In this document: one piece after another, positions 1 through 7,700 of the stretch
Numbering within the stretch: position 1 is the first letter of the stretch
Layout of the letters: each line of letters starts with the position of its first letter
Source: JBGZEX01 sp041846495
GTDB taxonomy: Bacteria > Bacteroidota > Bacteroidia > Bacteroidales > Marinifilaceae
Direction: 5' to 3'
Assembly: GCA_041846495.1 (NCBI GenBank)
Contig: JBGZEX010000092.1
Span: 1-10,845, forward strand
DNA: 10,845 bases
Notes under the pieces: generated by a model
What the model saw: only the letters and a program-made list of their open reading frames with translations
Database searches by the model: none
What the model was told of the DNA's origin: nothing
Position numbers and translations under genes: made by a program

Positions 1-281
1 CCGGTTATGCCGTTCCCACCTTCGTTGTGGATGCTCCGGGGGGAGGAGGCAAGATACCGGTTATGCCCAATTATATGGTGTCGCAATCTCCGCACAGGGT
101 GGTGCTTCGCAATTACGAAGGTGTGATTACCACTTATACCGAACCGGAAGATTATCGCGAGGAATGTCATTGTCCGGAATGCGAACGTAAACGTAAAGAA
201 GGAGTGGCCGGTTTGTTGGCGGGAGAACAGCTAAGCTTGGAACCCAAAGATTTAATGAGGCATAAACGTAACTTGCATTAA
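1..281 (+). CDS. kamA: L-lysine 2,3-aminomutase, C-terminal end (partial)
   Basis: This is the last 92 codons of a radical-SAM, PLP-dependent enzyme that interconverts L-lysine and L-beta-lysine, the first step of lysine fermentation in the cytoplasm. The gene begins before the window; the first complete codon is at 3. Visible features fit the Clostridium subterminale enzyme as I recall it. The PGGGGK loop has its lysine at codon 51-53 (PLP Schiff base, Lys337 equivalent). The aspartate seven residues earlier, codon 30-32, matches Asp330, which holds the substrate side-chain amine. The CxCxxC group at 165-182 falls exactly at the spacing of zinc ligands Cys375, Cys377 and Cys380. The protein ends about 38 residues after that group, near the normal length. 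The radical-SAM CxxxCxxC motif must lie upstream. The zinc site and loop also occur in close relatives such as glutamate 2,3-aminomutase, but the downstream kam genes favour lysine. Confidence 0.95.
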   Translation, partial: GYAVPTFVVDAPGGGGKIPVMPNYMVSQSPHRVVLRNYEGVITTYTEPEDYREECHCPECERKRKEGVAGLLAGEQLSLEPKDLMRHKRNLH

Positions 282-290
282 TTTCTACCG

Positions 291-1292
291 GTGCCCTTTG
301 TCGATAAAATATCGGATTATAAGAGTGTCGCCATCGTCGGCCTCGATAAGAATACGGGTAAAACCGAGTGTTTGAATTACGTATTGGGACGATTGAGAGG
401 GAGGGTGGAGGATTTTGCCCTCACCTCTATCGGAATAGACGGAGAGAAGAGCGATCAGGTTACACAAACCCCGAAACCGGAAATAAGCATACCCGAAGGA
501 ATGGTGTTCGTCACCTCCGAAAAACATTATAGAAGCCGGAGATTAGTGGCGGAGATTATGGATGTAAGCGAGGAATACACCGCATTGGGGCGTATGGTGA
601 CGGCCAGAGCCGTTTCTTCCGGAAAAGTTTTATTGTCGGGACCTTCGGATACGGCCGGTCTTAAAAACATGATTGATAGAATGGGATGTTTCGGCGTGAA
701 GACCACTATCGTGGACGGAGCTCTGTCGCGATTGAGCCCGGCATCTCCGGCCGTAACCCAGGCTATGATATTGGCCACGGGAGCTGCGGTGTCGGCTAAT
801 ATACCTTCGTTGGTCAGACGTACGGCTTATATATACGAATTGATTCGGCTTCAAAGGGCGGATAAAACGCTGGCGGATAGGTTGATGAAAATAGATAGCG
901 GTTTGTGGGCCGTGGATGAGAACGGAGAGGTGAGGGATTTGGGTATAGCTTCCGTTTTTATGCTGGACCGGCGTAAAAAAGATCTTTTCAGATACGGACA
1001 CCGGCTTTATGTTCCGGGAGTGATTAGCGATAAGTTTTTGAATTTTCTCAGGATACAAAAAGAGAATACGGATTTGATTATTCGGGATTTTACGAGAGTT
1101 TTCGCTTCCTATGACGTTTATAATGCCTTTATTCGTAGCGGAGGAAGGATGTATGCCTTATTGTGCTCGAAATTGTTGGCTGTAACCATAAATCCGTTGG
1201 CTCCTAACGGATTCCGTCTGGATTCCGACCGATTGAAAGAAGCTTTGCAGGAGGCTTTGGGAATACCGGTATACGATGTAAAAAGAATTTGA
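291..1292 (+). CDS. kamB: KamB, accessory P-loop-like protein of lysine aminomutase operon, function unknown
   Basis: A 333-residue soluble protein with no signal peptide or membrane segment. It is assigned as KamB by position (kamA-kamB-kamC-kamD-kamE, the order I recall from Fusobacterium and Porphyromonas clusters) and size. The N-terminus has a hydrophobic strand then a loop, GLDKNTGKT, at residues 17-25. This resembles a phosphate-binding Walker A loop, but the glycine sits one residue too far from GKT for the standard GxxxxGK[ST]. Around residues 100-150 a second alpha/beta stretch (VLLSGPSDTAG, then TTIVDGALSRLSP) ends in a possible Walker B aspartate. It starts at GTG 291, only nine bases after the kamA stop and in the same frame; no ATG is close enough to be a better start. 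No catalytic step of lysine fermentation needs it. A nucleotide-dependent chaperone or activator role with KamC is inference only. Confidence 0.75.
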   Translation: MPFVDKISDYKSVAIVGLDKNTGKTECLNYVLGRLRGRVEDFALTSIGIDGEKSDQVTQTPKPEISIPEGMVFVTSEKHYRSRRLVAEIMDVSEEYTALGRMVTARAVSSGKVLLSGPSDTAGLKNMIDRMGCFGVKTTIVDGALSRLSPASPAVTQAMILATGAAVSANIPSLVRRTAYIYELIRLQRADKTLADRLMKIDSGLWAVDENGEVRDLGIASVFMLDRRKKDLFRYGHRLYVPGVISDKFLNFLRIQKENTDLIIRDFTRVFASYDVYNAFIRSGGRMYALLCSKLLAVTINPLAPNGFRLDSDRLKEALQEALGIPVYDVKRI

Positions 1293-1294
1293 CT

Positions 1295-2683
1295 ATGGTT
1301 TTGAGCGATGTCGTCGATATTGTAAGTGGGCTTCGGCATATTGCCGACGGGATGGAAATTCTTTCGGGGGCAGGGAGACGAATGCTTTTTTCTCTTCCTT
1401 TTATGACCGATGCGACATCTGTAAATTCCGTTTTAGAAGAAACGGAACATATGTGTTCGATTGTCGGGAAACCCGAGAATGCGGACAGGCTTTCCATGCT
1501 TGGAATGAAACTTATGCAGGTCAGGGATATCGGACATACTATCGGGCGGTTGAAAGAGAAATCCGTCAGGGACGATGTGGAGCTGTTCGAGATAAAAAAT
1601 TTTGCCATATTGTCCGAATCCATACGGGAATTATGCGAGGCTTCCGGAATAGATTTTATCCCTATCCCCGGTTTGGAAGAGGTGATTCGCATACTGGACC
1701 CCGAACAAAAGAGGATTCCTCATTTTTATATATACGATGCATATTCTCCCGAATTGGCTTCGCTTCGGGCAGCTCTCAAGAAATTGAATAATGAGGAGAG
1801 CGGGGAAGCGGAACATTTGAGGATAGAATGTCTGAAAATAGAGGATAATATTCGCAGGATGTTGTCGGACCGGTTGAAACCTTATGCGGTGAATTTGGAT
1901 AAGGCTTTTAAGGGAGTTGCCCGGGTAGATATCGTTTTGGCAAAGGCCGGTCTGGTTTTTCGTTTGAATTTGACAAAACCCCGTATTTCGGATTCCGGAA
2001 CGGTTTTTACGGGGCTATTCAATCCGATGTTAAAAGAAGTTTTGGCCGGAGCGGGGAAGTGTTTTCAACCGGTAGACATAAGTATGGGAAAAGGGCCTGT
2101 ATTGATAACGGGAGCCAATATGGCAGGGAAGTCCGTTTTGTTGAAAACCGTAGCATTGGCTTATTATATGATGCAATTCGGATTTTACGTACCTGCGAAA
2201 TATGCGGAAATGCATCCGGTTTCTTCCATCCGTATATCGATGGGAGACGGACAGGACGAAATGAACGGACTTTCTTCTTTCGGTTCGGAAATGATGAAGT
2301 TGGACGAGATGGTAAACCGGGTGGAAAAAGGGGAGGAAATCATAGCCCTTATCGACGAACCTGCCCGTACCACCAATCCTACGGAGGGAGTGGCCATTGT
2401 AAATGCAATGTTGGATTTTTTGGAAGAGAATAAAGTCATGGCCTTAGTGACTACTCATTACGGAGGTATTCGAAGTTCTTGCCGGAAATTGCGGGTGAAA
2501 GGATTTATGGAAGATAAGGTGAAAGGCAGTTTGGGAGTAGACCGCCTCAATGATTATATAGATTATTCTTTGGAAGAAAATACCGATGGCGATGTTGCTC
2601 ACGAAGCCATCCGCATATCCCGTATTTTGGGTATAAATGCCGGATTCTTGGAACGCGCGGAGCATTATCTTAAAACGGAATGA
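1295..2683 (+). CDS. kamC: KamC, MutS-like ATPase without a mismatch-recognition domain
   Basis: A 462-residue protein matching the core/lever and ATPase part of the MutS superfamily. The N-terminal 260 or so residues are largely helical and resemble the MutS core. The ATPase follows: Walker A GANMAGKS at residues 273-280, Walker B ending in LIDEP (Asp354, Glu355) and continuing ARTTNPTEG in place of the MutS GRGTS loop, and a TTH switch with His388. The amino-terminal mismatch-binding domain with its FxE motif is absent, so ordinary DNA mismatch repair is unlikely. ATG 1295 was chosen over an in-frame TTG at 1289; it lies two bases after the kamB stop, suggesting translational coupling. Its conserved association with aminomutase genes, not repair genes, points to a role in enzyme maintenance, but this has not been shown as far as I know. 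Generic annotation would call it 'DNA mismatch repair protein MutS'. Confidence 0.88.
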   Translation: MVLSDVVDIVSGLRHIADGMEILSGAGRRMLFSLPFMTDATSVNSVLEETEHMCSIVGKPENADRLSMLGMKLMQVRDIGHTIGRLKEKSVRDDVELFEIKNFAILSESIRELCEASGIDFIPIPGLEEVIRILDPEQKRIPHFYIYDAYSPELASLRAALKKLNNEESGEAEHLRIECLKIEDNIRRMLSDRLKPYAVNLDKAFKGVARVDIVLAKAGLVFRLNLTKPRISDSGTVFTGLFNPMLKEVLAGAGKCFQPVDISMGKGPVLITGANMAGKSVLLKTVALAYYMMQFGFYVPAKYAEMHPVSSIRISMGDGQDEMNGLSSFGSEMMKLDEMVNRVEKGEEIIALIDEPARTTNPTEGVAIVNAMLDFLEENKVMALVTTHYGGIRSSCRKLRVKGFMEDKVKGSLGVDRLNDYIDYSLEENTDGDVAHEAIRISRILGINAGFLERAEHYLKTE

Positions 2684-2704
2684 TTTTTATAGAAACGAAA
2701 TAAT

Positions 2705-4261
2705 ATGCAGAAGAGTAAATTAGGGATAGATTTTAGCAAAGTACAGTATGCACGGGAATTATCTATGAGCATAGCTGCCGGAGTTCAGGATTTTGTCGAA
2801 AGCTATACGACGGTTGCCGTAGAGCGTACCTTGAGCAGGTTAGTCGGCGTGGACGGAGTGGATGAAAATGCCGTTCCTTTGCCTAATGTGATTGTGGACG
2901 ATATAAAAGATAAGGGAGGGCTTGAAAGGGGAATTCTTTTCTTTTTGGGGAATGCCGTTATCGAAACGGGGCTTTCACCTGTGGAAATAGCGGAGAAGGT
3001 AGGGGCTTCGGCAATGGATATCACCGCATATCCTTTTCATAGCCCCCGGGAGATAGAAGAGGCACTCGGACCTTATGTGAATGCGAGTATGGATAAAATC
3101 CGTAAAAACCGTAAGCGGAGGGAGGATTATATCAAGCGTATAGGGGAGGGGCCCCGTCCTTATTTGTATGTGATTGTGGCTACGGGTAATATATATGAGG
3201 ATGTCGTTCAGGCTCAAGCCGCCGCCCGCCAGGGAGCCGATGTGATAGCGGTCATCCGTACTACGGGACAAAGTCTTTTGGACTATGTTCCCTACGGAGC
3301 CACTACCGAAGGTTTCGGAGGAACTTTCGCCACTCAGGAGAATTTCCGGATTATGCGTAAAGCCTTGGATGAGGTGGGAGAGGAAGTGAACCGTTATATC
3401 CGTTTATGCAATTATTGTTCCGGTTTGTGTATGCCGGAAATAGCCGTAATGGGAGCCCTCGAAGGTTTGGATGTGATGTTGAACGACGCCTTGTACGGAA
3501 TCCTTTTCCGGGATATCAATATGCAGCGTACCCTTGTAGACCAGTATATGTCGCGGGTAATCAACGGATTTGCAGGTGTTATTATCAATACCGGAGAGGA
3601 TAATTACCTGACGACGGCCGATGCCGTAGAGCAGGCACATACGGTATTGGCTTCGGATTTTATTAACGAGCAGTTGGCGCTTATGGCCGGACTTCCCGAA
3701 GAGCAAATGGGCTTGGGGCATGCTTTCGAAATGGATCCCGATTTGCAAAACGGATTCCTGATGGAGTTGGCACAGGCTCAAATGACCCGGGAGATATTTC
3801 CCAGAGCTACTTTGAAATATATGCCTCCTACGAAATTTATGACGGGAAATATTTTTAAGGGACATATACAGGATGCTCTTTTCAATATAATCGGGATATG
3901 GACATCCCAGGGCATACAGTTATTGGGAATGCCTACGGAGGCCATACATACCCCCTTTATGTCCGACCGTTACCTTTCGATCGAAAATGCCAAATACATA
4001 TTCAATAATATGAAATCGATAGGAGAAGAGGTGGAGTTTAAAAAAGACGGTATTATACAATCCCGGGCACGGCTGGTTTTGGATAATACGATAGCATTAT
4101 TGGAAGAGATTGATAAGGAGGGGTTGTTTACTGCTTTGGAAAAAGGTATATTTGCGGATGTCAAACGTCCTAAAAACGGAGGTAAAGGATTGGCCGGGGT
4201 AAGTGTGAAGGGGACGGATTATTATAATCCTTTTATTGATTTGATGAAAAACCGATATTAA
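2705..4261 (+). CDS. kamD: Lysine 5,6-aminomutase alpha subunit
   Basis: The large subunit of the adenosylcobalamin- and PLP-dependent enzyme that moves the terminal amino group of beta-lysine (or D-lysine) from C6 to C5, giving 3,5-diaminohexanoate. Its 518 residues match the family length. The alpha subunit is a TIM barrel that cradles PLP and faces the cobalamin. Residues I recall as PLP contacts in the Clostridium sticklandii enzyme (Arg184, Ser189, Ser238, Tyr263, Arg268) all appear here shifted by one: Arg185, Ser190, Ser239, Tyr264 and Arg269. The NYCSGLCMPE segment around residue 239 is strongly characteristic. The start ATG 2705 follows a 21-base AT-rich leader with no Shine-Dalgarno match. 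kamE begins 10 bases after the stop, fitting a tightly co-expressed alpha2beta2 enzyme. No sign of damage. Confidence 0.96.
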   Translation: MQKSKLGIDFSKVQYARELSMSIAAGVQDFVESYTTVAVERTLSRLVGVDGVDENAVPLPNVIVDDIKDKGGLERGILFFLGNAVIETGLSPVEIAEKVGASAMDITAYPFHSPREIEEALGPYVNASMDKIRKNRKRREDYIKRIGEGPRPYLYVIVATGNIYEDVVQAQAAARQGADVIAVIRTTGQSLLDYVPYGATTEGFGGTFATQENFRIMRKALDEVGEEVNRYIRLCNYCSGLCMPEIAVMGALEGLDVMLNDALYGILFRDINMQRTLVDQYMSRVINGFAGVIINTGEDNYLTTADAVEQAHTVLASDFINEQLALMAGLPEEQMGLGHAFEMDPDLQNGFLMELAQAQMTREIFPRATLKYMPPTKFMTGNIFKGHIQDALFNIIGIWTSQGIQLLGMPTEAIHTPFMSDRYLSIENAKYIFNNMKSIGEEVEFKKDGIIQSRARLVLDNTIALLEEIDKEGLFTALEKGIFADVKRPKNGGKGLAGVSVKGTDYYNPFIDLMKNRY

Positions 4262-4271
4262 TTCAACGGAT

Positions 4272-5063
4272 ATGAGTGGAGGATTGTATTCGACGGAATC
4301 CAACGATTTCGATCAAACGTTGGACCTGAAAAAGATAAAGCCTTACGGCGATACGATGAACGACGGCAAGACCCAGCTGAGTTTCACTCTCCCCGTGGAA
4401 GAGGGAGACGAAGCGGTGGAAGCGGCCAAACAACTGATGAAAAAGATGGGGTTCGACAATCCCCAGATTGTCTATCATAAGGAGTTGACAAAGGGTTTTA
4501 CGTTTTTTAATTGCTACGGAAGTTGTCAACACACGGTGGATTATACCGATATTTATGTTCCTAAGGTGGATTCCGTAAAATGGAGTATGGAAGAGACGGA
4601 TAATTTCATACGGGAACGTATAGGAAGACCGATAACGATAATAGGTGCGAGTACGGGAACGGATGCCCATACCGTAGGTATAGACGCCATTATGAATATG
4701 AAAGGGTTCGCAGGGCATTACGGATTGGAACGATACGATATGTTCAACGCTCTCAATATGGGCAGCCAGGTTCCCAATGAGGAATTTATAGCCAAAGCCA
4801 TAGAAGTGAAGGCGGATGCTCTTTTGGTTTCCCAGACGGTTACCCAGAAAGACGTGCATATTAAGAATCTTATCGAATTGGTGGAGATGTTGGAAGCCGA
4901 AGGTTTGCGGGATAAGGTCATTTTGGTATGCGGCGGTCCCCGTATTACCCATGAATTGGCAAAGGAATTGGGATATGATGCCGGATTCGGAGTGAATACC
5001 TATGCGGATGACGTGGGCTCTTTTATAGCTCAGGAATTGGACAGAAAAATAAACGGAAAATAA
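4272..5063 (+). CDS. kamE: Lysine 5,6-aminomutase beta subunit (B12-binding)
   Basis: The small, 263-residue subunit of lysine 5,6-aminomutase. It carries a Rossmann-type cobalamin-binding domain that supplies the lower axial histidine in the base-off/His-on mode. The DxHxxG motif reads DAHTVG with His133, and eleven residues later Lys144 matches the lysine that forms the internal aldimine with PLP held in KamD. Both numbers equal those I recall for the Clostridium sticklandii enzyme, so the start ATG 4272 is well supported. The first 100 or so residues form the dimerization part, and a GGPRI segment near residue 218 is typical of the end of the cobalamin fold. The QTVTQKDVH segment is conserved in the family but is not the cobalamin motif. 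No cobalamin riboswitch is possible in the 10-base gap before the gene. Confidence 0.97.
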   Translation: MSGGLYSTESNDFDQTLDLKKIKPYGDTMNDGKTQLSFTLPVEEGDEAVEAAKQLMKKMGFDNPQIVYHKELTKGFTFFNCYGSCQHTVDYTDIYVPKVDSVKWSMEETDNFIRERIGRPITIIGASTGTDAHTVGIDAIMNMKGFAGHYGLERYDMFNALNMGSQVPNEEFIAKAIEVKADALLVSQTVTQKDVHIKNLIELVEMLEAEGLRDKVILVCGGPRITHELAKELGYDAGFGVNTYADDVGSFIAQELDRKINGK

Positions 5064-5079
5064 TAAAAACCTAAACATT

Positions 5080-5739
5080 ATGGATAAAGAACAGATAAGA
5101 GAGGTTATTGCCAAACGCGTGGCCTTGGAATTGAAAGACGGAGATGTGGTCAATCTCGGTATAGGACTTCCTACTATGGTGCCTAATTATTTGAAACCGG
5201 GGATTAACGTAATACTTCAGACCGAGAACGGGCTCCTCGGCATAGGGCCTACGCCCGAACCGGGAAAGGAAGACCCCGATTATATCAATGCCGGGGGAGG
5301 TGCCATTTCGGCTGCGCCGGGAGCTGCCGGATTCGACAGCGCTACGTCATTCGGAATCATTCGGGGCGGCCATGTGGATGTAAGTATATTGGGAGCTCTC
5401 GAGGTGGATGAGAAAGGAGATCTCGCCAATTGGATAATCCCCGGGAAAAAAGCTCCGGGAATGGGCGGAGCCATGGATTTGTTGACGGGAACCAAAAAGG
5501 TGATACTGGCTATGGAGCATACGGCTAAGGGAAAGCCCAAAATATTGAAAGAATGTACTCTGCCGCTGACGGCTAAAGCTTCCGTAGATATGATTGTTAC
5601 GGAGATGGGAGTTATGGAAATCCGGCCGGAAGGAATCGTATTGACGGAAATCCATCCGGATTTTACCGTCGAAGACGTTCAGGCAAATACGGAGGCGAAA
5701 TTGATCGTATCGGATAAATTGGAAAAAATGAGAAGTTAA
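5080..5739 (+). CDS. atoA: Butyryl-CoA:acetoacetate CoA-transferase, beta subunit (AtoA-like)
   Basis: A 219-residue class I CoA-transferase beta subunit. With an alpha subunit it moves CoA from butyryl-CoA to acetoacetate, releasing butyrate and giving acetoacetyl-CoA for thiolysis. The catalytic glutamate is Glu49 in the ENG motif, the residue that forms the glutamyl-CoA thioester. The early GDVVNLGIGLPT segment, the glycine-rich GGGAISAAPG stretch and the later PGKKAPGMGGAMDL segment are all typical of beta subunits. The start ATG 5080 follows an A-rich 16-base gap after kamE. No alpha subunit (AtoD) gene lies beside it or anywhere else in the window, although alpha and beta genes are often adjacent. 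The substrate is inferred from the operon; other acetoacetyl, succinyl or acetyl-CoA transferase specificities cannot be excluded by sequence alone. Confidence 0.92.
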   Translation: MDKEQIREVIAKRVALELKDGDVVNLGIGLPTMVPNYLKPGINVILQTENGLLGIGPTPEPGKEDPDYINAGGGAISAAPGAAGFDSATSFGIIRGGHVDVSILGALEVDEKGDLANWIIPGKKAPGMGGAMDLLTGTKKVILAMEHTAKGKPKILKECTLPLTAKASVDMIVTEMGVMEIRPEGIVLTEIHPDFTVEDVQANTEAKLIVSDKLEKMRS

Positions 5740-5757
5740 ATATATAACTGAATAAGT

Positions 5758-6900
5758 ATGAATTTTGATTTAAACAAGACACAACAGTTGTTTCTGCAGA
5801 TGATAAGATCTTTTGCGGAAAATGAGGTAAAGCCATTGGCGGCAGAAGTGGATGAGGAAGAGCGTTTCCCTATCGAAACCGTCGAGAAAATGGCGAAACT
5901 CGGTATTATGGGTATTCCGTTTCCCAAGGAATTGGGCGGAGCGGGAGGGGATAACCTGATGTATACCATGGCCGTGGAAGAGTTGTCCCGGGTATGTGCT
6001 ACTACGGGAGTTATCGTATCCGCTCATACCTCATTGTGCGCAACTCCTATTTTCGAATTCGGTACTCCCGCCCAAAGAGAAAAATATCTGCCGAAACTGG
6101 CTAAGGGAGAATGGATCGGTGCATTCGGCCTTACGGAACCCAATGCGGGAACGGATGCTTCCGCACAACAGACGACTGCCGTCTTGGAAGGGGATAATTA
6201 TATACTCAACGGTTCCAAGATATTTATTACCAATGCGGCCTATGCCCATGTGTATATCGTAATGGCCATGACGGATAAATCCAAAGGAACCAAAGGAATT
6301 TCCGCCTTTATCGTGGAAAGGGATTTTCCGGGATTCTCCATCGGTAAAAAAGAAAAAAAGATGGGTATCCGGGGTTCCGCCACTTGCGAGTTGATATTCG
6401 AAAACTGTGTCGTACCCAAGGAGAATCTTTTGGGTAAATTGGGCGGCGGTTTCGGTGTCGCCATGAAAACTTTGGACGGCGGACGTATAGGAATCGCTTC
6501 TCAGGCGTTGGGCATAGCTCAGGGAGCTATGGATGAAACCGTAAAATACGTAAAGGAAAGGAAGCAGTTCGGCAAGGCTTTGGGAAAATTCCAGAATACC
6601 CAATTCCAGATGGCCGATCTTCAGACCAAAATACAGGCATCCCGTTATTTGGTCAGAGCGGCCGCTTATAAGAAGGACCAGAAGCAACCCTATTCCGTAG
6701 ATGCGGCTTATGCCAAGTTGTTTGCAGCGGAGACCGCTATGGAAGTCACCACTAAAGCCGTTCAATTCCACGGAGGCTACGGTTATACGCGGGAATATCC
6801 GGTAGAGAGAATGATGAGAGATGCTAAGATCACCGAAATATATGAGGGTACATCCGAAGTACAGCGTATGGTTATCGCAGCTAATTTATTAGGTAAGTAA
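5758..6900 (+). CDS. bcd: Butyryl-CoA dehydrogenase (short-chain acyl-CoA dehydrogenase)
   Basis: A 380-residue FAD flavoprotein that reduces crotonyl-CoA to butyryl-CoA, taking electrons from the adjacent EtfAB. It shows both family signatures: LTEPNAGTD at residues 125-133 and the QFHGGYGYT segment starting near residue 336, which leads to the catalytic base Glu363 in IYEGTSE. That C-terminal glutamate position is the one used by short-chain butyryl-CoA dehydrogenases. Length is normal and the protein is complete. The ATG at 5758 has an 18-base AT-rich leader. Placement directly before etfB and etfA, with crt and hbd behind, is the classic anaerobic butyrate arrangement and argues for crotonyl-CoA reduction, not fatty-acid oxidation. 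Related acyl-CoA dehydrogenases with other chain lengths share these motifs, so specificity rests on context. Confidence 0.95.
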   Translation: MNFDLNKTQQLFLQMIRSFAENEVKPLAAEVDEEERFPIETVEKMAKLGIMGIPFPKELGGAGGDNLMYTMAVEELSRVCATTGVIVSAHTSLCATPIFEFGTPAQREKYLPKLAKGEWIGAFGLTEPNAGTDASAQQTTAVLEGDNYILNGSKIFITNAAYAHVYIVMAMTDKSKGTKGISAFIVERDFPGFSIGKKEKKMGIRGSATCELIFENCVVPKENLLGKLGGGFGVAMKTLDGGRIGIASQALGIAQGAMDETVKYVKERKQFGKALGKFQNTQFQMADLQTKIQASRYLVRAAAYKKDQKQPYSVDAAYAKLFAAETAMEVTTKAVQFHGGYGYTREYPVERMMRDAKITEIYEGTSEVQRMVIAANLLGK

Positions 6901-6914
6901 ATTATAGTTATAAG

Positions 6915-7697
6915 ATGAAAATAATTGTATGTATTAAACAGGTACCGGATACTACGGAAATAAAATTGGATCCGGTTACGGGGACTCTTATAAGAGATGG
7001 CGTACCCAGTATTATGAATCCCGACGATAAGGGCGGATTGGAAATGGCGTTGAGACTGAAAGACGAATTCGGTGCTCACGTAACGGTGATAACTATGGGT
7101 CCCCCTCAGGCGGACGATATTTTGAGAGAAGCTTTCGCTATGGGTGTGGACAGGGCTATTCATTTGAGCGATAGAAAATTCGCCGGAGCCGATACCCTTG
7201 CGACTTCCAATGCTTTGGCCGGAGCTCTGAGGACCCTCGATTACGATATCATCATGACCGGACGTCAGGCTATCGACGGAGATACCGCACAGGTAGGCCC
7301 TCAGATTGCCGAACATCTCGACCTTCCCCAGGTATCTTATGTGGAAAAAATCGATTACGACGGAAACTCCAAATTGAGAATACGGAAGGCGACCGAAGAA
7401 GGATATCAGATGGTGGAAGTTTCCACTCCCTGTCTGCTTACCGTATTGTCGGCTGCAGCCGATGCCCGCTATATGTCGGTGAACGGTATTGTGGATGCTT
7501 ACGGCAAAGAGGTGGAGATATGGGATGCCTCTAAAATCGATGTGGACGAATCCAAATTGGGACTTAACGGCTCTCCGACAAGGGTATTCAAATCCTTTAC
7601 CAAAGGAGCTAAGGCTGCCGGTCAGATTTACGAAGTCGATCCTCAGGAAGCAGTGAATATTATCGTGGAAAAGTTAAAGGAAAAATTTATAATTTAG
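6915..7697 (+). CDS. etfB: Electron transfer flavoprotein, beta subunit
   Basis: The 260-residue beta subunit of the ETF serving Bcd. The opening IVCIKQVPDT segment and the NPDDKGGLE stretch are typical of anaerobic EtfB proteins. The segment at residues 116-139, starting GRQAIDGDTAQVGP, closely resembles the site that in clostridial and Acidaminococcus ETFs binds the extra FAD where NADH is oxidised and electrons are split. The protein also has the GSPTRVFKSF segment near the C-terminus found in those relatives. This supports, but does not prove, an electron-bifurcating ETF that couples NADH oxidation and crotonyl-CoA reduction to ferredoxin reduction. Start ATG 6915 is 14 bases after bcd. 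The stop (TAG) is three bases before etfA, so the two subunits are probably translationally coupled. Confidence 0.95.
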   Translation: MKIIVCIKQVPDTTEIKLDPVTGTLIRDGVPSIMNPDDKGGLEMALRLKDEFGAHVTVITMGPPQADDILREAFAMGVDRAIHLSDRKFAGADTLATSNALAGALRTLDYDIIMTGRQAIDGDTAQVGPQIAEHLDLPQVSYVEKIDYDGNSKLRIRKATEEGYQMVEVSTPCLLTVLSAAADARYMSVNGIVDAYGKEVEIWDASKIDVDESKLGLNGSPTRVFKSFTKGAKAAGQIYEVDPQEAVNIIVEKLKEKFII

Positions 7698-7700
7698 GAG

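Noticed and set aside
279..293. Possible kamA-kamB fusion by stop-codon readthrough, since both share a frame with only three codons between the TAA and the GTG
   Set aside because: KamA already ends at its usual length and KamB begins with a complete first strand; no readthrough context or structure is visible.
1289..1294. TTG 1289 as the kamC start
   Set aside because: ATG at 1295 is in the same frame two codons later and avoids overlap with the kamB stop.
1295..2683. KamC as a genuine DNA mismatch repair MutS
   Set aside because: It lacks the N-terminal mismatch-binding domain and is about half the usual MutS length; only the core and ATPase parts are present, within a metabolic operon.
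1..5063. A cobalamin riboswitch controlling the B12-dependent aminomutase
   Set aside because: The gaps before kamB, kamC, kamD and kamE are 2 to 21 bases, far too short; if present it would be upstream of kamA, outside the window.
4263..5153. A 296-codon reverse-strand open frame covering kamE
   Set aside because: It lies opposite a fully conserved gene, its translation has no recognisable domain, and it arises because the kamE codons avoid those that give reverse stops.
6031..6771. A 246-codon reverse-strand open frame inside bcd
   Set aside because: Shadow of a conserved acyl-CoA dehydrogenase; no domain and no independent signals.
7696..7700. AGGAG before etfA as a Shine-Dalgarno site
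   Set aside because: It abuts the ATG with no spacer and overlaps the etfB stop, and the other genes of this window show no such sites.
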